Below are positions 11,620 to 22,800 of a DNA stretch of 64,000 bases, one piece after another. This DNA is from Strobilurus pachycystidiatus (lineage: Eukaryota > Basidiomycota > Agaricomycetes > Agaricales > Physalacriaceae). Each line of letters starts with the position of its first letter. The first letter of the stretch is position 1. Both the position numbers and the translations under genes were made by a program. Location of the stretch: NCBI GenBank assembly GCA_019915135.1, contig JAHLMK010000027.1:248001-312000 (forward strand), read 5' to 3'. The notes beneath the pieces are model-generated. The model was given only the letters and a program-made list of their open reading frames with translations. It was not told where the DNA came from and made no database searches.

Positions 11620-12475
11620 TCAAAACTCTGGTCCCCAAATATCACCAGGAGAGCGCAGACGCTCATGCTCAGCCCTGGCTTTCTTAAGCCTCTCCTTGAG
11701 GCTGGGTTGACCTGCCCTAGCGGTGGCATGCGCGGCACACGCGGCGTCATAAGCTCGAATGGCCGCGAGGTCGTCTTCCAGCTCCGCGTCCCCATACTTC
11801 TCGATGTCAACGGCCGTAGTTGCCTCGCTCTCGCACTCGGCGTCGGAGAACTCAATATCGCTGGAGAACTCGAGCTCACTTGAGTCTACATCAGGAGAGT
11901 CGGCCCGATTGACGCGAGGAGAGGTCGGAGCAATGCTGGTGGGGGGAGATGGAGCGGCCGCAAGAACGGCGGCGACGACAGCAATCCTCGCTGGTCGCAA
12001 AGGTCGAGGGCGTGGACGCGCGGCTGGCACAGGAGGGTTTTGCGGCAAAGCCGCCATCGCGTCGTCCATGATCCACAGCCCTTGAGGAGTTTTCTTGAGG
12101 GACAGGGTGAGCGTAGCCCACTTCATCCCTTCACGAAGGAGCTAAAAGCGTTGAGAACGCGTCGATATAATCATGATTATAGATGCTTACCCGTTTTCGC
12201 ATCTTTCGACGGTCACTGTATTGCCCATCGGTCTCGTCGAGGTGGCGGGGAAGACGAAATTCGATCTCGTATGAAAACTCGAAGCGCGCCTTGGAACGGC
12301 CGACCTCGCGACCGACGAGACCACGCGAAACGAATTCACGCGCCCAATCAAGCAGAAATATTTTCTCGTCGCCGGACAATCCCTACCCAAGCGTCAGAAG
12401 GGAGCACGACGCGTCAAAGAGCCAAACATTACCTTGGGCAAGGGCGGGCGTGCTAAAATGGCTTGAGACTGCATT
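11620..12475 (-). CDS. KDZ cargo gene 4: hypothetical acidic protein, 251 aa, 3 exons
   Basis: Exons 12475-12434, 12382-12191 and 12141-11620 close with introns of 51 and 49 nt. The N-terminal part is a folded-looking region (KIFLLDWAREFVSRG), then comes a Pro/Arg-rich linker (RPRPRPLRPAR), an acidic Ser/Glu segment (ELEFSSDIEFSDAE) and a C-terminal basic helix (LKERLKKARAEHERL). No domain is recognised; charge layout suggests a nuclear or nucleic-acid-associated role, which is inference. Confidence 0.72.
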
Positions 12476-12851
12476 GAGAACGACTTTTTTTCGCGTGCGA
12501 GGGAGGTAGTCGTAAAGGGGATTTGGGGAAAGGAGAGACAGCCTTTTTCGCCGGTTTTGTTCGCGGGATCTCGCCGTGGCCCGACTCCGCTACTCAGCTG
12601 TCAGGCAGAGAACGGCAGGGAGTGTCGCGAGGTCCTTGAGAAGAACTGTAGGGATCCATCGAGTTAGGACGTAAGTTGCTTCCAGTCGATTCTGGCCTAA
12701 TTTTACGTAGTCTTGAGCGCACACTGACGACAGCGGAGAGAGGCCAGGCGGAGATGCAGAGCAAGAAACTGACGATACATTAGTATATGATCACATACAA
12801 CAGTAGATGGACGCGATGCGAAAAGGTATGACGGCAACATAGAGTGAACCA

Positions 12852-13528
12852 CTAAGACTGCTGGAAAAGAAGGGTGCGACAACGCCTAGCCGTTTTCAAT
12901 TTCTTCTTCTCCGCCTGCGTGTAGAGGTCCTCGATGTATTGGTGCATGGCGTCAAACCGCTGGTGTATCGCCTGTGCGTCCTTCCAATACGAGTGGCCGA
13001 CTCCAACCTCGTCCTGCAGCTGGCCAAGAATGCCGGCGGTATATTCCATCTTCGACCGATACTGGGCTTCCTGCTCGCCAAGGAACTTCAAACCGGGGAA
13101 ATAATCTTGCGCTTCGTACTGGTCGGCGATAGCAGAGACGTAGGCCAAGGGCGAATTGGAGGTTTCAGCCCGCAAATCGCCGTCAACGAGACGAATACGG
13201 CGAAGGAGACGCTTGCACAGGGCCTCATCGAAGACTCTGTGATGACATCGAGTGAGACGGGGTGGGTTAGGTATGCTAATGACAACGCACTGGGGTTCGG
13301 CAACCTGCTGGGACTGCTGACGGCGCTTGGTTCCAGCCTTCGCAGCTTTGTCGTCGTAGCGCTTTCTCATCGCCGTAAGTTGACTTTCGCGATTTCTAGA
13401 GGGTCTGAGTGAGTAGCGGCAGAGGAGAAGTTGAGAGGAGGAACGCACTTGTGGTGCCAGCGAAGTCGCTTGGCTCGTTCTGCCTCCTTCTTCAGCTCGG
13501 GAGTATTGTATAGTTTCTTGCGCCCCAT
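12852..13528 (-). CDS. KDZ cargo gene 5 (family J): basic GRKK N-terminus protein, 189 aa, 3 exons
   Basis: Exons 13528-13449, 13395-13291 and 13236-12852 close with introns of 53 and 54 nt, the second with a CTAAC branch point. The N-terminus MGRKKLYNTPELKKEAERAK continues into HHKNRESQLTAMRKRYDDKA, a basic helix; the C-terminal half is helical (EAQYRSKMEYTAGILGQLQD). The gene at 55359-56425 shares the basic N-terminal pattern (GRPPKYATPEERK...NRKRREAYAHK), so a family is defined within this window. The motif resembles an AT-hook plus basic region; nucleic-acid binding is inferred. Confidence 0.78.
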
Positions 13529-14884
13529 CGTTCGTGGTAGTGGCTAGAGGGAGAAAAGAGTCGTGAGAATATAGCTCAAGCGCCGGCATGATAGCCGTAC
13601 CGATTGTGGAAGGGAAAGTCTGTGGTTGTTCGTGAATGCGGGGGTGCGCGTCGTAGTGGTACGAAGGGAATCAGTAATTTCTTAATGCTATTGCCTTAGA
13701 GTCTGAGGTCATTGGACTTCTATTGGACCGAAATTGCCCAACCACCAATATAAATTATATGAGAGTGGACTTTGATGAATTGTATTTAAACATGATTTGT
13801 AGTCAATTATACGAGGCCGAAGGTCGAAGTGGAAGGAATAGCGAGCTCGACTTGTCTCCAGGCAGAAATGATCCTCCATTGGACCCAATTGGACCTCTAT
13901 TGGACTTCAACTGGACCTTTATACCGGTCTTGCGCTATACAAAGATGTGAGAAAATTCCTTCGATAGAAATGTGAAACACCTACTCAGGAGTGGATGCGA
14001 GCAGGTCCGAGGTTTATGGCGCGAGGGACGAAGGAAATGTATTCACTTTGCCAACGGCCCGTTGACTGGACCTCTATTGGACCTATTTCAGAACGGGCTG
14101 TCAGCACATGGGCAAGCCTTGGGGGGTATTAGATATCACATAGGGTACTTCAAAGCTTACATTCATGGTAGTCCGAGGGCAATTGACGGCGGATGGAACT
14201 ATAGCAAGCCAGAATGGTCGAGTTCCAAGCGTGAGATATATTGTCTGCAAGCGAATACTCCTTGTTTGAGCCCTAGGTCGGGATCGGAAGTTCCACTAAG
14301 CATGGCGGGGAGTCAACTCCGACGAATATCCCAGCGGAGGAATGACAGTAGCTCTGAAAAGTGAGAAATCAGTGTGGGGCGGAGGATGGCCGAACGTCAC
14401 TAGAATGTGACGAGGCAAAGACGATTAGATATCGGAACGCCCTGACCGATCATGTCCCTGGCTTAATTACTGTCCGCCCTCGGCCTCGGGCTTAATTGCT
14501 TGGGCCTGCGGGGTTGCGCGCCGAGCTGGTTTGGCGAAAAAATGTTAACTTTATTCGCGGCCCACTGACAGAGTGGTCCTAGTCGTACCGGTGGATCTGG
14601 TGCATACCAGAACCACTGTGTCGTGGGCTGCAATAGGAACTCAACATTCACACGAGATTTTTCTTATTCTAATTTGCATCATTTCATATTTTTTGCCTTT
14701 CGAGCAAGTTGAACGTTCCGTTTCCCTTATTATTGACACTACTCTTCCAAGAACATTATATAAATTGAAGTCAAAACACAATAAATCTTACATTACATAC
14801 GGCACAGAAGATACAAGTAAATAAAGTAATAGAGTTTGACGCTACAAGAAAGCACGACCAGAAGAAAACGACACAACTCTAATG
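13529..14884. other. Non-coding stretch with ATTGGACC repeats inside the KDZ element
   Basis: The string (A/C)TTGGACC or TATTGGACT occurs repeatedly (near 13712-13730, 13878-13920, 14064-14085). The rest is AT-rich toward 14640-14830. Open frames here (13723-13950, 13972-14364) have repeat-driven composition and no splice support. Confidence 0.5.
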
Positions 14885-17204
14885 TTACAACATCATGCTC
14901 AAGACCCACTCCACATCCTCAACGGCAAACAACCATTCGCCGAGACCCAAGACGTCGTCAGCGCATGCTTCGCCCCACCAAGCGAGGAAGGCTAGAACCG
15001 AGAAGTGTCCGTTGACACCACTGGTACGTAACTTCCCCCAATCGCCTCCCGCAGGATGACGATGAACGTCACGGAAAGGCGCGTCCTTGAGTTCGACGGA
15101 ACGCCACGATGGTTGAAGACGAGCCCACCAGGGCCAGAATTGGTCCGCAAGCGTGCGGAATGCGAGGCTAGGTCGGTATTCGTGGGGGCGAGCGCGCTGA
15201 ATCCAGTCCTGGATTGAACTCGGACGAATTCTGAGGGAGGGGATCGGCTTCCCGTTCTCGAATTCCAGGGATTCTTCTAGTCTGACGTACGTCGAAAGAA
15301 GCCGAGACCAGGCCTCACCAAGCGTGAAAGAGTCCAAGAGCCGGTAGGCATCTATAATGTATTCGGGATGGGTAGAAGGTTGGGGTGGTAGAGCTAGAGC
15401 ATGAGAGCGCGTCGGAGAGCGCGTCGGAGAGACGGGAGGGGGACCAGGAATGGCGAGCATGTTCTCGTAGGGATGGAGCGAATCGTTCGGCCCACATGTC
15501 GGAATAGAAGAAGAACCCGCGCCAGTCAGAAGCGCAGGATCAATCATCGCATTCGTGACATCTGTCAAGACGTTGCGCTGAGGCGTCGGAGTAGCCGCTT
15601 TGCCAGCGCCAGGAGCGCCACCGCGAGGGCTAGGCAATGAGGGAGTGCCAGAGAGGGCGGGGGGTGAGTTCTCGGAGGTGGCGGTATCGTCCTCTTCGTC
15701 AGACTCCTCATGAGCAGATACGGCCGAGTTCCCCTTCTTCCGCGGTTTCGACTGCTTGCCAGAGCGTTTACGTTTGGGCGACGCTTTTTTCGCCTCCTTT
15801 GGTGCTTCGACTGTTGCTGATGGCGGGTCAGGCGACGACGTCGCAGGAGTCGAACTGTCAGAGTCCCAGGGATGTTCCTGACGCATGAACCAAGGGAGCG
15901 TCTTCGGCATTTCGACGTCCGGAAGGGAACGCGCCTGCTGTTGTTTTTCGTCTAGATTACAGATTGTCAGTAAGTTAGGATGCTAAATCGAAAGAGAGAA
16001 ACTTACTGAAGCTTGACATACCGAATTCGCCAATCGCTGCTTCGTAAGTCTTGAATCGACGCTTGCCGCGATTGCCGTCTGCCTCATGGAAGGCCTTCGG
16101 CGCAGGTGCAGAATTGGTGCCAACATTGATTCTGATGGCATGATTAGACAGGGAAGACGTCGTAAATGCCATACCGACGTTATCACATTAACTTGACCAC
16201 CTTTCCGTGGTTCCGGCCCGCACCAGGAAAAGGCGATATTTCCCCCAAGGACCGTCGACATACCCTCAAGCAGAGGTTGAAGCGTAGCGGCCAAATTATC
16301 CAGAGCCCTGACACAACATTAGTTACGAGACAATCAAAAAGTCGGAATGACATACGCTTGCGTTTCCACCGGCGATAAGAGCTGTGGCGGTTCCTGAGCT
16401 GCCGCTTTGCCCTTGGCAACGTCAAGAGCGTCCTCCTCGGCGCGCTTTCGCCAGTGTGCCTTCTCCTCATCAGAGAGTCCATCCCATACCTCCATAGAGT
16501 AACTTGCAACCTCATTAATTCGTCCACGGCGCGCGTCCTTCCCAGTCCCAGAGAAGTCCTCGTCGAATTCCTTCTTGACGTTCGAGAAGCTCTCCTTCAT
16601 CCACATCTGGGCCGGTGTGCGGGCGCGTTTGCGCGTGACGTCGAGCCCCGCAACCTTGCAGAGAATGGCACCGATGGGGTCCTTCCCGAGTTGGGATTTT
16701 GACAGTTTTGCAATAGGCGTGGCCTTGCTGAAACGCGTATCGTAGTAGTTTCGGATTCCCTAAAGCGACGCGTGAGTAGGGATTCTGAAGTGTCAGATAG
16801 CACGCGCACAGTAGAGAGGCGTTCCAGTAACGCGGATTTCCGAGCTTGTTCGGACGGGGAGAGCTCCAAGTCCAGGCGCGGTGCAGGAAGAGGTTCCGGA
16901 GGCTCCTGGTCCATGGGTAGGTCGTACGGGTATCTCGCGCACATCGCATTGAAGATGGTATCGGCAAATTCGACACCGTGATTCTTTCCCTTGCGACGCG
17001 CCGCGACATAACCGTCCATTCCATCTTCGAGCATCTGCTTCCGTCCACCCTTGGCCCATCCTCGGCGAAAGGGCTCTATCGGAGCTGGGTCAGATGCAGG
17101 GATCGTGGTATCAGGAGGAGGATTGAGCCTGCACGGAGATATCATTAAGGTCAGTCAGACGCGATATCAGATGTTAGATAGACTCCATACGTGACGGAAT
17201 CCAT
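14885..17204 (-). CDS. KDZ cargo gene 6 (family K): HMG-box-like protein, 685 aa, 6 exons
   Basis: Exons 17204-17191, 17128-16810, 16759-16356, 16307-16179, 16131-16007 and 15951-14885 close exactly through introns of 47-62 nt. Residues about 170-240 include FSNVKKEFDEDF...WDGLSDEEKAHWRKRAEED, the W-x-x-L-S-x-E-E-K pattern of an HMG-box helix pair. A conserved region follows (MSTVLGGNIAFSWCGPEPRKGG), then a long Ser/Pro/Lys-rich linker and a C-terminal Trp-rich domain (WPWWARLQPSWR, SGVNGHFSVLAFLAWWG). The gene at 49805-52938 has the same architecture. DNA or chromatin binding is inferred from the HMG-like part. Confidence 0.82.
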
Positions 17205-17335
17205 GTGGTGAGCGATCACGGCTGTAGAAACGCGTATTTAGAGGTTGTAGATGGCGGACGCAGCAGAGGAGGCAAAGTAAACGAACGACGTTGCCAAATA
17301 TTAGGGCACGCGTATTGGGCAAACCGTCTTTTCTG

Positions 17336-17475
17336 GAAGCGCCGCGATGCCGCTTGACTGTCTTTGCTGGCAGCGCCGCTATGCCGTTTGATTGCTTGAC
17401 CGGCAGCGCCGCTATGCCGTTTGATTGCTTGCCATTGCTGGCAGCGCCGCGATGCCGTTTGATGCTTGCCATTCC
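17336..17475. repeat. Minisatellite, about 33-bp unit, about four copies
   Basis: GGCAGCGCCGC(T/G)ATGCCGTTTGATTGCTTG-type units follow each other with small indels between cargo genes 6 and 7. The plus-strand open frame across it is a by-product of the repeat. Confidence 0.8.
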
Positions 17476-17531
17476 ATTACCTAATACCTCATCGGCACCC
17501 GAACTCCGCATTGCAACAAATTTGTACATAA

Positions 17532-18189
17532 TCACAGAGACAGTGGGAACCCTTGTTTCTCGTGCGTGAAATCCAACATCACCCACATCTCGAAATCATC
17601 CAGCACCTCGACCAGCGGCGTCTCGGCGCGAGAGAACCCTAGCTCAAGACGCGCCCGAACACTCCTCTCCTTCCTTCGGCTACCTACGGCGGTCCGAACC
17701 AAGTCTGCCAACGCCAACGTGATTTCCTGCGGATAGTTCTGATCTGATACTTCGTCTCTGGCCAAAATGTGGAACTTACCTTGCAGCGCTCCGCGCGAGT
17801 TTCGCGCTCTTCCGGGAACATCCGGAACCAATGCGCGAACAGGGCGAGCAAATAATCGTCGCGGTCCCAGCCTTCCGCACCGGCAAGGACACGCGTCAAA
17901 CCGTCCACCTCCTCAACAAGCATATTGTATTGGCCTCGATTGAAGGTGAAGACACTTGGATTTAGGTGAGCAGGGAGCAAAGACGCGGAGGCAGAATTAC
18001 TGACTGTCTCGTCCACTCTGGGTTTGGTCCGAATGGGTTCACAACGTGGAGCGACTGCGAAGACCACCCCGCCGGCTCGAGCGAAGACCACGCCGACTCG
18101 ACCCCTTCACCATGCGACGCGCTTGCCGCCGGCTCGACCGCTTCAACTTGCGTCGCGCTTGCAATGTATTGGGAGATGATGGGAGGCAT
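17532..18189 (-). CDS. KDZ cargo gene 7: hypothetical protein, 182 aa, 3 exons
   Basis: Exons 18189-18068, 17999-17780 and 17738-17532 close with introns of 68 and 41 nt; the 41-nt intron is short but has a good donor (GTAAGT) and AG acceptor. The N-terminus is Ala/Ser/Glu-rich and low complexity, then a predicted globular helical part has motifs YNMLVEEVDGL and YLLALFAHWFRMFPEE. No family is recognised. It is the cargo gene nearest the right end of the element. Confidence 0.68.
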
Positions 18190-19645
18190 GGAACTGAGGG
18201 GAGGGAAGGATAGGATAATCGAGATGGGGAAGCGGTTTTTAAGGAAGACGGGGTCCGTACGTCAAATGTAGGTCATCTTGTTCGGTTGTGCATCGACAGC
18301 GTATTCCATCCGGTTCTGTTATATTCATCTGAAACAATCCAAAGTGTGTGTCTGCGTATCTGGGAAGTGATTTTAGTGAAATGCCGCGCTCAAATTCGCG
18401 TGGGCGCGCGCTCGCGCGCGCGCTGCCCGCCCCGCCCAAATTACGCGTTGATCGGCAAATGCCGTGAACCGCCGGCATGCCGATTCCCATTCAGGCCGCG
18501 CCCGCGCATTTATTAACGACTTTTTGTATCGACATACCAATGCCTTGTGGATATTAAAACAAGCCAGCTCATAGGCTAGGGCTTGGGGTTGTGGGTAGGG
18601 TTACACGGCACCCAGTGGTTATAACCTCACATCTGGAAACAGTGCCTGTGGCTATAACCACTACTTTACCCCAGGAATTACAACTTGGCCTGCCTCCGCC
18701 TCTGCCGGCGATGGAATGCCCGCGGCCGCCGCCCTGCTTCTCGAACGCTTCTCGCCTCGCCCATGCATCACTGCACTGAAACGCCCTCGCGTCGCTCTCC
18801 CGTCATCACAGCTGTTGCCATGTCGCGCGTCCTTGACGATCTGAGGAATACGGATGAGCTGCTAGTTAGGAGAGAGAAATGATGACGCACCGCCGCCCTC
18901 TCCACGTCATCGCGTCATTCGCCAGTGTCTCGTCGTCGGTGTGGTGTGGTGCCCACAGGGAACAGGCATTGGTGGCCAGGCCCAGTGTGTCTCCTCGTCC
19001 TCGTCTCGTGTCTCGTGTCTCTCCTCGTCCGCGTCTAAATGGACACTGTGGTCAAGGTGTCTCGTCCTCGGGGGGATTCCTCGCAGTAGCCGTCAAAGGG
19101 CCAGTCGTCGTCCTTGACTCGGTCGTCCGCGATGTCGTGGGTGTCATAGATGGCCATCGTCCGTTGTAGGCCATGTCCGTGGATTGTCCAAGGCCAGTCA
19201 ATGCTGCAACGCGAAGCTCGAGTGTGGAGGCGGCGTGGAAGGGACGAAAGCTCCGACTGGCAGGCAGTACCGCAGCGGGGCAAGTGATGGTAAGAAGACA
19301 AGCTGTGTATGCGAGGCCGATCGCAAGTATGATGACTTTGATGGACTTTATGAAATCTTTCGAGTTGATTTACGGGAGGACAGAATGAGAACGCCGGGAT
19401 CGAGCGAAAAACACACAATATTGTTTTCAATCTGGCGAGGATGTGAAAGTTGTCATTGATTTTTCGTCAAAGACTCGATTCCGAGAAACAATATTTTAGA
19501 ACTCTGAGACTTCCTAGAAGTTTTCAACTTTCATTTCCTGAATGTGCATATTCTGGCCTGATTTTACTTCTGAATACAGAAGGATACAGAATACAACAGA
19601 TCGTGCAGATAAATACAGATAAATACATCGGGACTTTTCACTGGG
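18190..19645. repeat. Right terminal region of the KDZ element, non-coding
   Basis: Ends in the inverted repeat GGACTTTTCACTGGG (19631-19645). GAATACAG near 19573 and repeated ATAAATACA mirror the left subterminal motifs, and CCAGTGGTTATAACC near 18612 echoes the left hairpin. An alternating GC tract lies near 18406-18424 and CTCGTGTCT repeats near 19005-19025. No convincing gene. Confidence 0.65.
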
Positions 19646-19818
19646 TATGAAGTCCTATTAGGTAGACCATTCGAGATTGTATCCAATCTGGTAATTACGA
19701 ACTTGTCCAATGGAAACGCCTTGGGGACTCTGACAGATAATACCAATGGCAAGAAGTTGACCATACCGTCGTACCGACGAGGACAAATACCTAGGCATAT
19801 GTTACCACCGGGGCAACA

Positions 19819-19866
19819 GGGTTTTCACCTGGACTCAAGGAAGTAGGAAACGCCTACGGAGAGGCG
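19819..19866 (+). promoter_or_regulatory. -1 programmed frameshift site between protease and RT, copy A
   Basis: GGGTTTT at 19819-19825 is in the correct register for slippage (codons CAG GGT TTT) and the -1 frame leads straight into the RT ORF, which otherwise has no ATG. The -1 frame is closed by TAG a short distance upstream, so the overlap window is short. A 5-bp hairpin CGCCT/AGGCG lies at 19851-19866, farther away than the usual 5-9 nt. Identical in copy B. Confidence 0.65.
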
Positions 19867-22800
19867 GTGTTGATCCTGGAAAGATCACCTAATGGTAATG
19901 TAGAAGTCAAGCAAACATGGGTACCAGGAGAAAATGAAGCACACTTCCGAGAAGGGGCCTTAACCTCCCTCTACCTGAAGAAATCTCCTGCATACATAGA
20001 CAAGGCGGCAAAAAGCCTTAGGAAACAACATGCCTTTATGAAAGCCTCTACGGTACCGGGAACCGTCCCAGCTAGCCTGGTAACGCCTCGGGGTTTATTG
20101 AAAGAAATCAACACCACCAAGGTACAAGGATTTCGAAAGGTGTTTAACATAAAGGGAATTGCCGAAGATCAAGAACGAACTAAGTCCCACGCCACCGTAA
20201 CCATGAATCTCTTCTATGGGGTACCACAGGAGTTGCACAAATCATTCTCAGGACTTTCAGTGACGCTACCTAAAGATTATGTGACGGAAGCACAGGACAA
20301 GTTCCTGGAGCTGGAAAGTCAACGTCCAGTACGAGGCGTGTTCGCCGGGAAAAAGTATAAACCGATGGCGCTGAAAACCAAAGCCCATCTGGGGACTCTA
20401 CCCGAAGAATTCAGGATCAAACAACATATCAAAGGCGATCCTCTAGCAGGAATGCCTGAACTCAGTCCAGATCCCCCGCCCTTCGTACCAACTGGAAGGT
20501 ATACTGCGGAAAGACGTGAACAACTACAAGCGGACCACCCTGGAGATTTTCTGACTTCGGTGGAAAGACGAATTGTAGACCAACTTATGTGTGGACAGAA
20601 TGCGGGATTCGCCTGGGAGGAAATGGAAAAAGGACATTTTGACCCAGAGTACTTTCCACCTGTCGATATACCCGTTATTCCACATACTCCGTGGGTGTTA
20701 AGAAACATACCTATACCCCCAGGAATCTACGATGAAGTCTGTAAGATAATCAAGCACAAACTAGACTCAGGCGTATATGAATCTTCGAACTCTTCATATC
20801 GCTCAAGGTGGTTCTGTGTAGTGAAAAAGGATGGAAAGAAACTCCGTTTGGTAACTACCGTGACCCGTGATGCCCAAATGGGTCCGGCGGTCGACCAAAG
20901 TAGTCAGAGATGCGCAAAAGTATATCAGATTGGAGTGATTTCATGTAGAATATGTTCAAAATCATTGATAATTCACATTATTGAGTGTTGATTGACCCAA
21001 TATGCAAGCTTGACATGGGTCAATTTGACATCTCATAATGCATACCCTGCCAAGTTTTCTGGCAGAGGCTATGCATTGCCCAAATTGACCGTGCATGCAT
21101 AACTCACTGCATACCACGTTGGGAACAACCCCATGCTATGCATTATGAGGTCTTATGCACGGTGAGCTCATGCATTATGAGAATTTCTACTGTAGCTTGG
21201 AACCTCTTAACGCGGTAACCATCGCACATTCGGGGTTGCCTCCTGCTACAGAGGAGTTAGCTGAAGCGTTTGCAGGAAGAGCCTGTGGAGGTACACTGGA
21301 CTTGTATGTCGGGTATGATGAACGGCTACTGGCCACTGCCTCTCGCGATATGACTACCTTCTCAACACCTTACGGTGCTTTACGATTAAAGACTTTACCT
21401 ATGGGATGGACCAATTCGGTTCCGATATTTCACGACGACGTTACAACCATTCTAATGGATGAAATACCGGCGTTCACAAGACCTTACATCGATGATGTAC
21501 CTGTCCGTGGTCCAGCCACTAGATATGTACAGCCAGATGGAAGTTATGAAACGCTTCCGGGGCATCCAGAAGTTAGGCGCTTTGTCTGGGAACACCTTCT
21601 AAATATGAATCGTATTATACAACAAATGAAATATGCCGGAGGTACCTTTTCTGGACATAAAGCCATCATATGTGCGGAAGAAATAGTAGTCGTAGGACAT
21701 GTCTGCACTTATGAAGGAAGGAAACCGGCAGAAGAAAGAGTTAAGGTGATTTCTGATTGGCCACCTTGCAAGGCACTGACCGAAGTCAGAGCTTTCCTAG
21801 GGACCGCGGGGATCTTCAGGGCCTTCGTGAAAGACTACTCAAAGAAAGCCCTACCTCTTACCCGGTTGACTAAAGACATAACGAAGTTTCAATGGACGGA
21901 TACTGAACAAGCTAGTATGGACCTACTCAAGGAAGCAGTTAGGACTTGTCCGATGCTAAAACCCTTGAATTACGAATGGTCAACTCCGATCACCTTGTCG
22001 GTAGATACTTCTTACCAAGCGGTAGGATATTACCTATCCCAAGTAGATCCGGATGACCCAAAGAGAAGATACTATGCCAAGTTCATGTCCTTAACGCTCA
22101 ACGACCGAGAAGCCAGGTACTCCCAAGCGAAGAGGGAATTGTTTGGTCTATTCCGAGCATTGTCCGCGTGTAAGTACTATCTCCTAGGTTGTAGAAAACT
22201 AGAGATTGAAACAGATGCTAAGTACATCAAAGGGATGCTGTCGAATATTGACTCCCTAGCCAATGCCAACCTACAAAGATGGGCAGAGGAGATTTTGATG
22301 TACCATTTCAAGCTTATACACGTACCAGGAAAAGTCCATGGTCCAGACGGTCTTAGCCGCCGTCCTGCTTCGGAGAACGACGAAGTAATACCCAGACCCG
22401 CTCAAGGGGATGAGGACGATCGAATCAATAGCTTTGAATATCAAGAACCTGAGGACCTTCCGACCGAAGACAAACCTCTGGAGTTTGAGACATTCAGATA
22501 TGATATCGATACTAGGGGAGGCTACAGTCAGGAAATAGCTAGAAGCCCCTTACCAAAGCATATGAAAGTATCTAAGGCAATCAGGACCTCCGCGCTAACT
22601 GGTATCAAGGACATTGAGGAGTGGATGGAGATCGAGGAGTTCCCTAGCTTAGTAAAAAGCAAGCGAGAACGCCTTTGGGAAAATAGGTTGCCGGATCTCC
22701 AGCCACACTTGGTCGGGAGTAAAGTCCAGAAGGATGAAGACTTCGAAAGATGGAGTCAGGACTTTTCAATCAGACACGAGAAACTATATAGGTCTCACTT

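Larger units (their letters stand above)
5180..19645. mobile_element. KDZ-type DNA transposon, 14,466 bp, with seven genes
   Basis: Both ends carry CCCAGTGAAAAGTCC as terminal inverted repeats. The direct repeat TATGAAG (5173-5179 and 19646-19652) flanks the element, and copy B reads GCCTATGAAGTCCTA at the same place, giving the empty site. Subterminal GAATACAG/CTGTATT motifs repeat at both ends. It contains an intact 10-exon KDZ transposase plus six more intron-bearing genes, all but one on the minus strand. Intact genes, perfect TIR start and a clean duplication indicate a very recent, possibly autonomous insertion. Confidence 0.93.

Noticed and set aside
17291..17569. Plus-strand 92-codon frame across 17291-17569
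   Set aside because: It spans the 33-bp minisatellite and part of cargo gene 7 in antisense.
5180..19645. A TET/JBP dioxygenase gene, which I recall being linked to KDZ elements in mushrooms
   Set aside because: I looked for an H-x-D ... H ... R dioxygenase pattern among the cargo proteins and in the right flank and found none I could defend.
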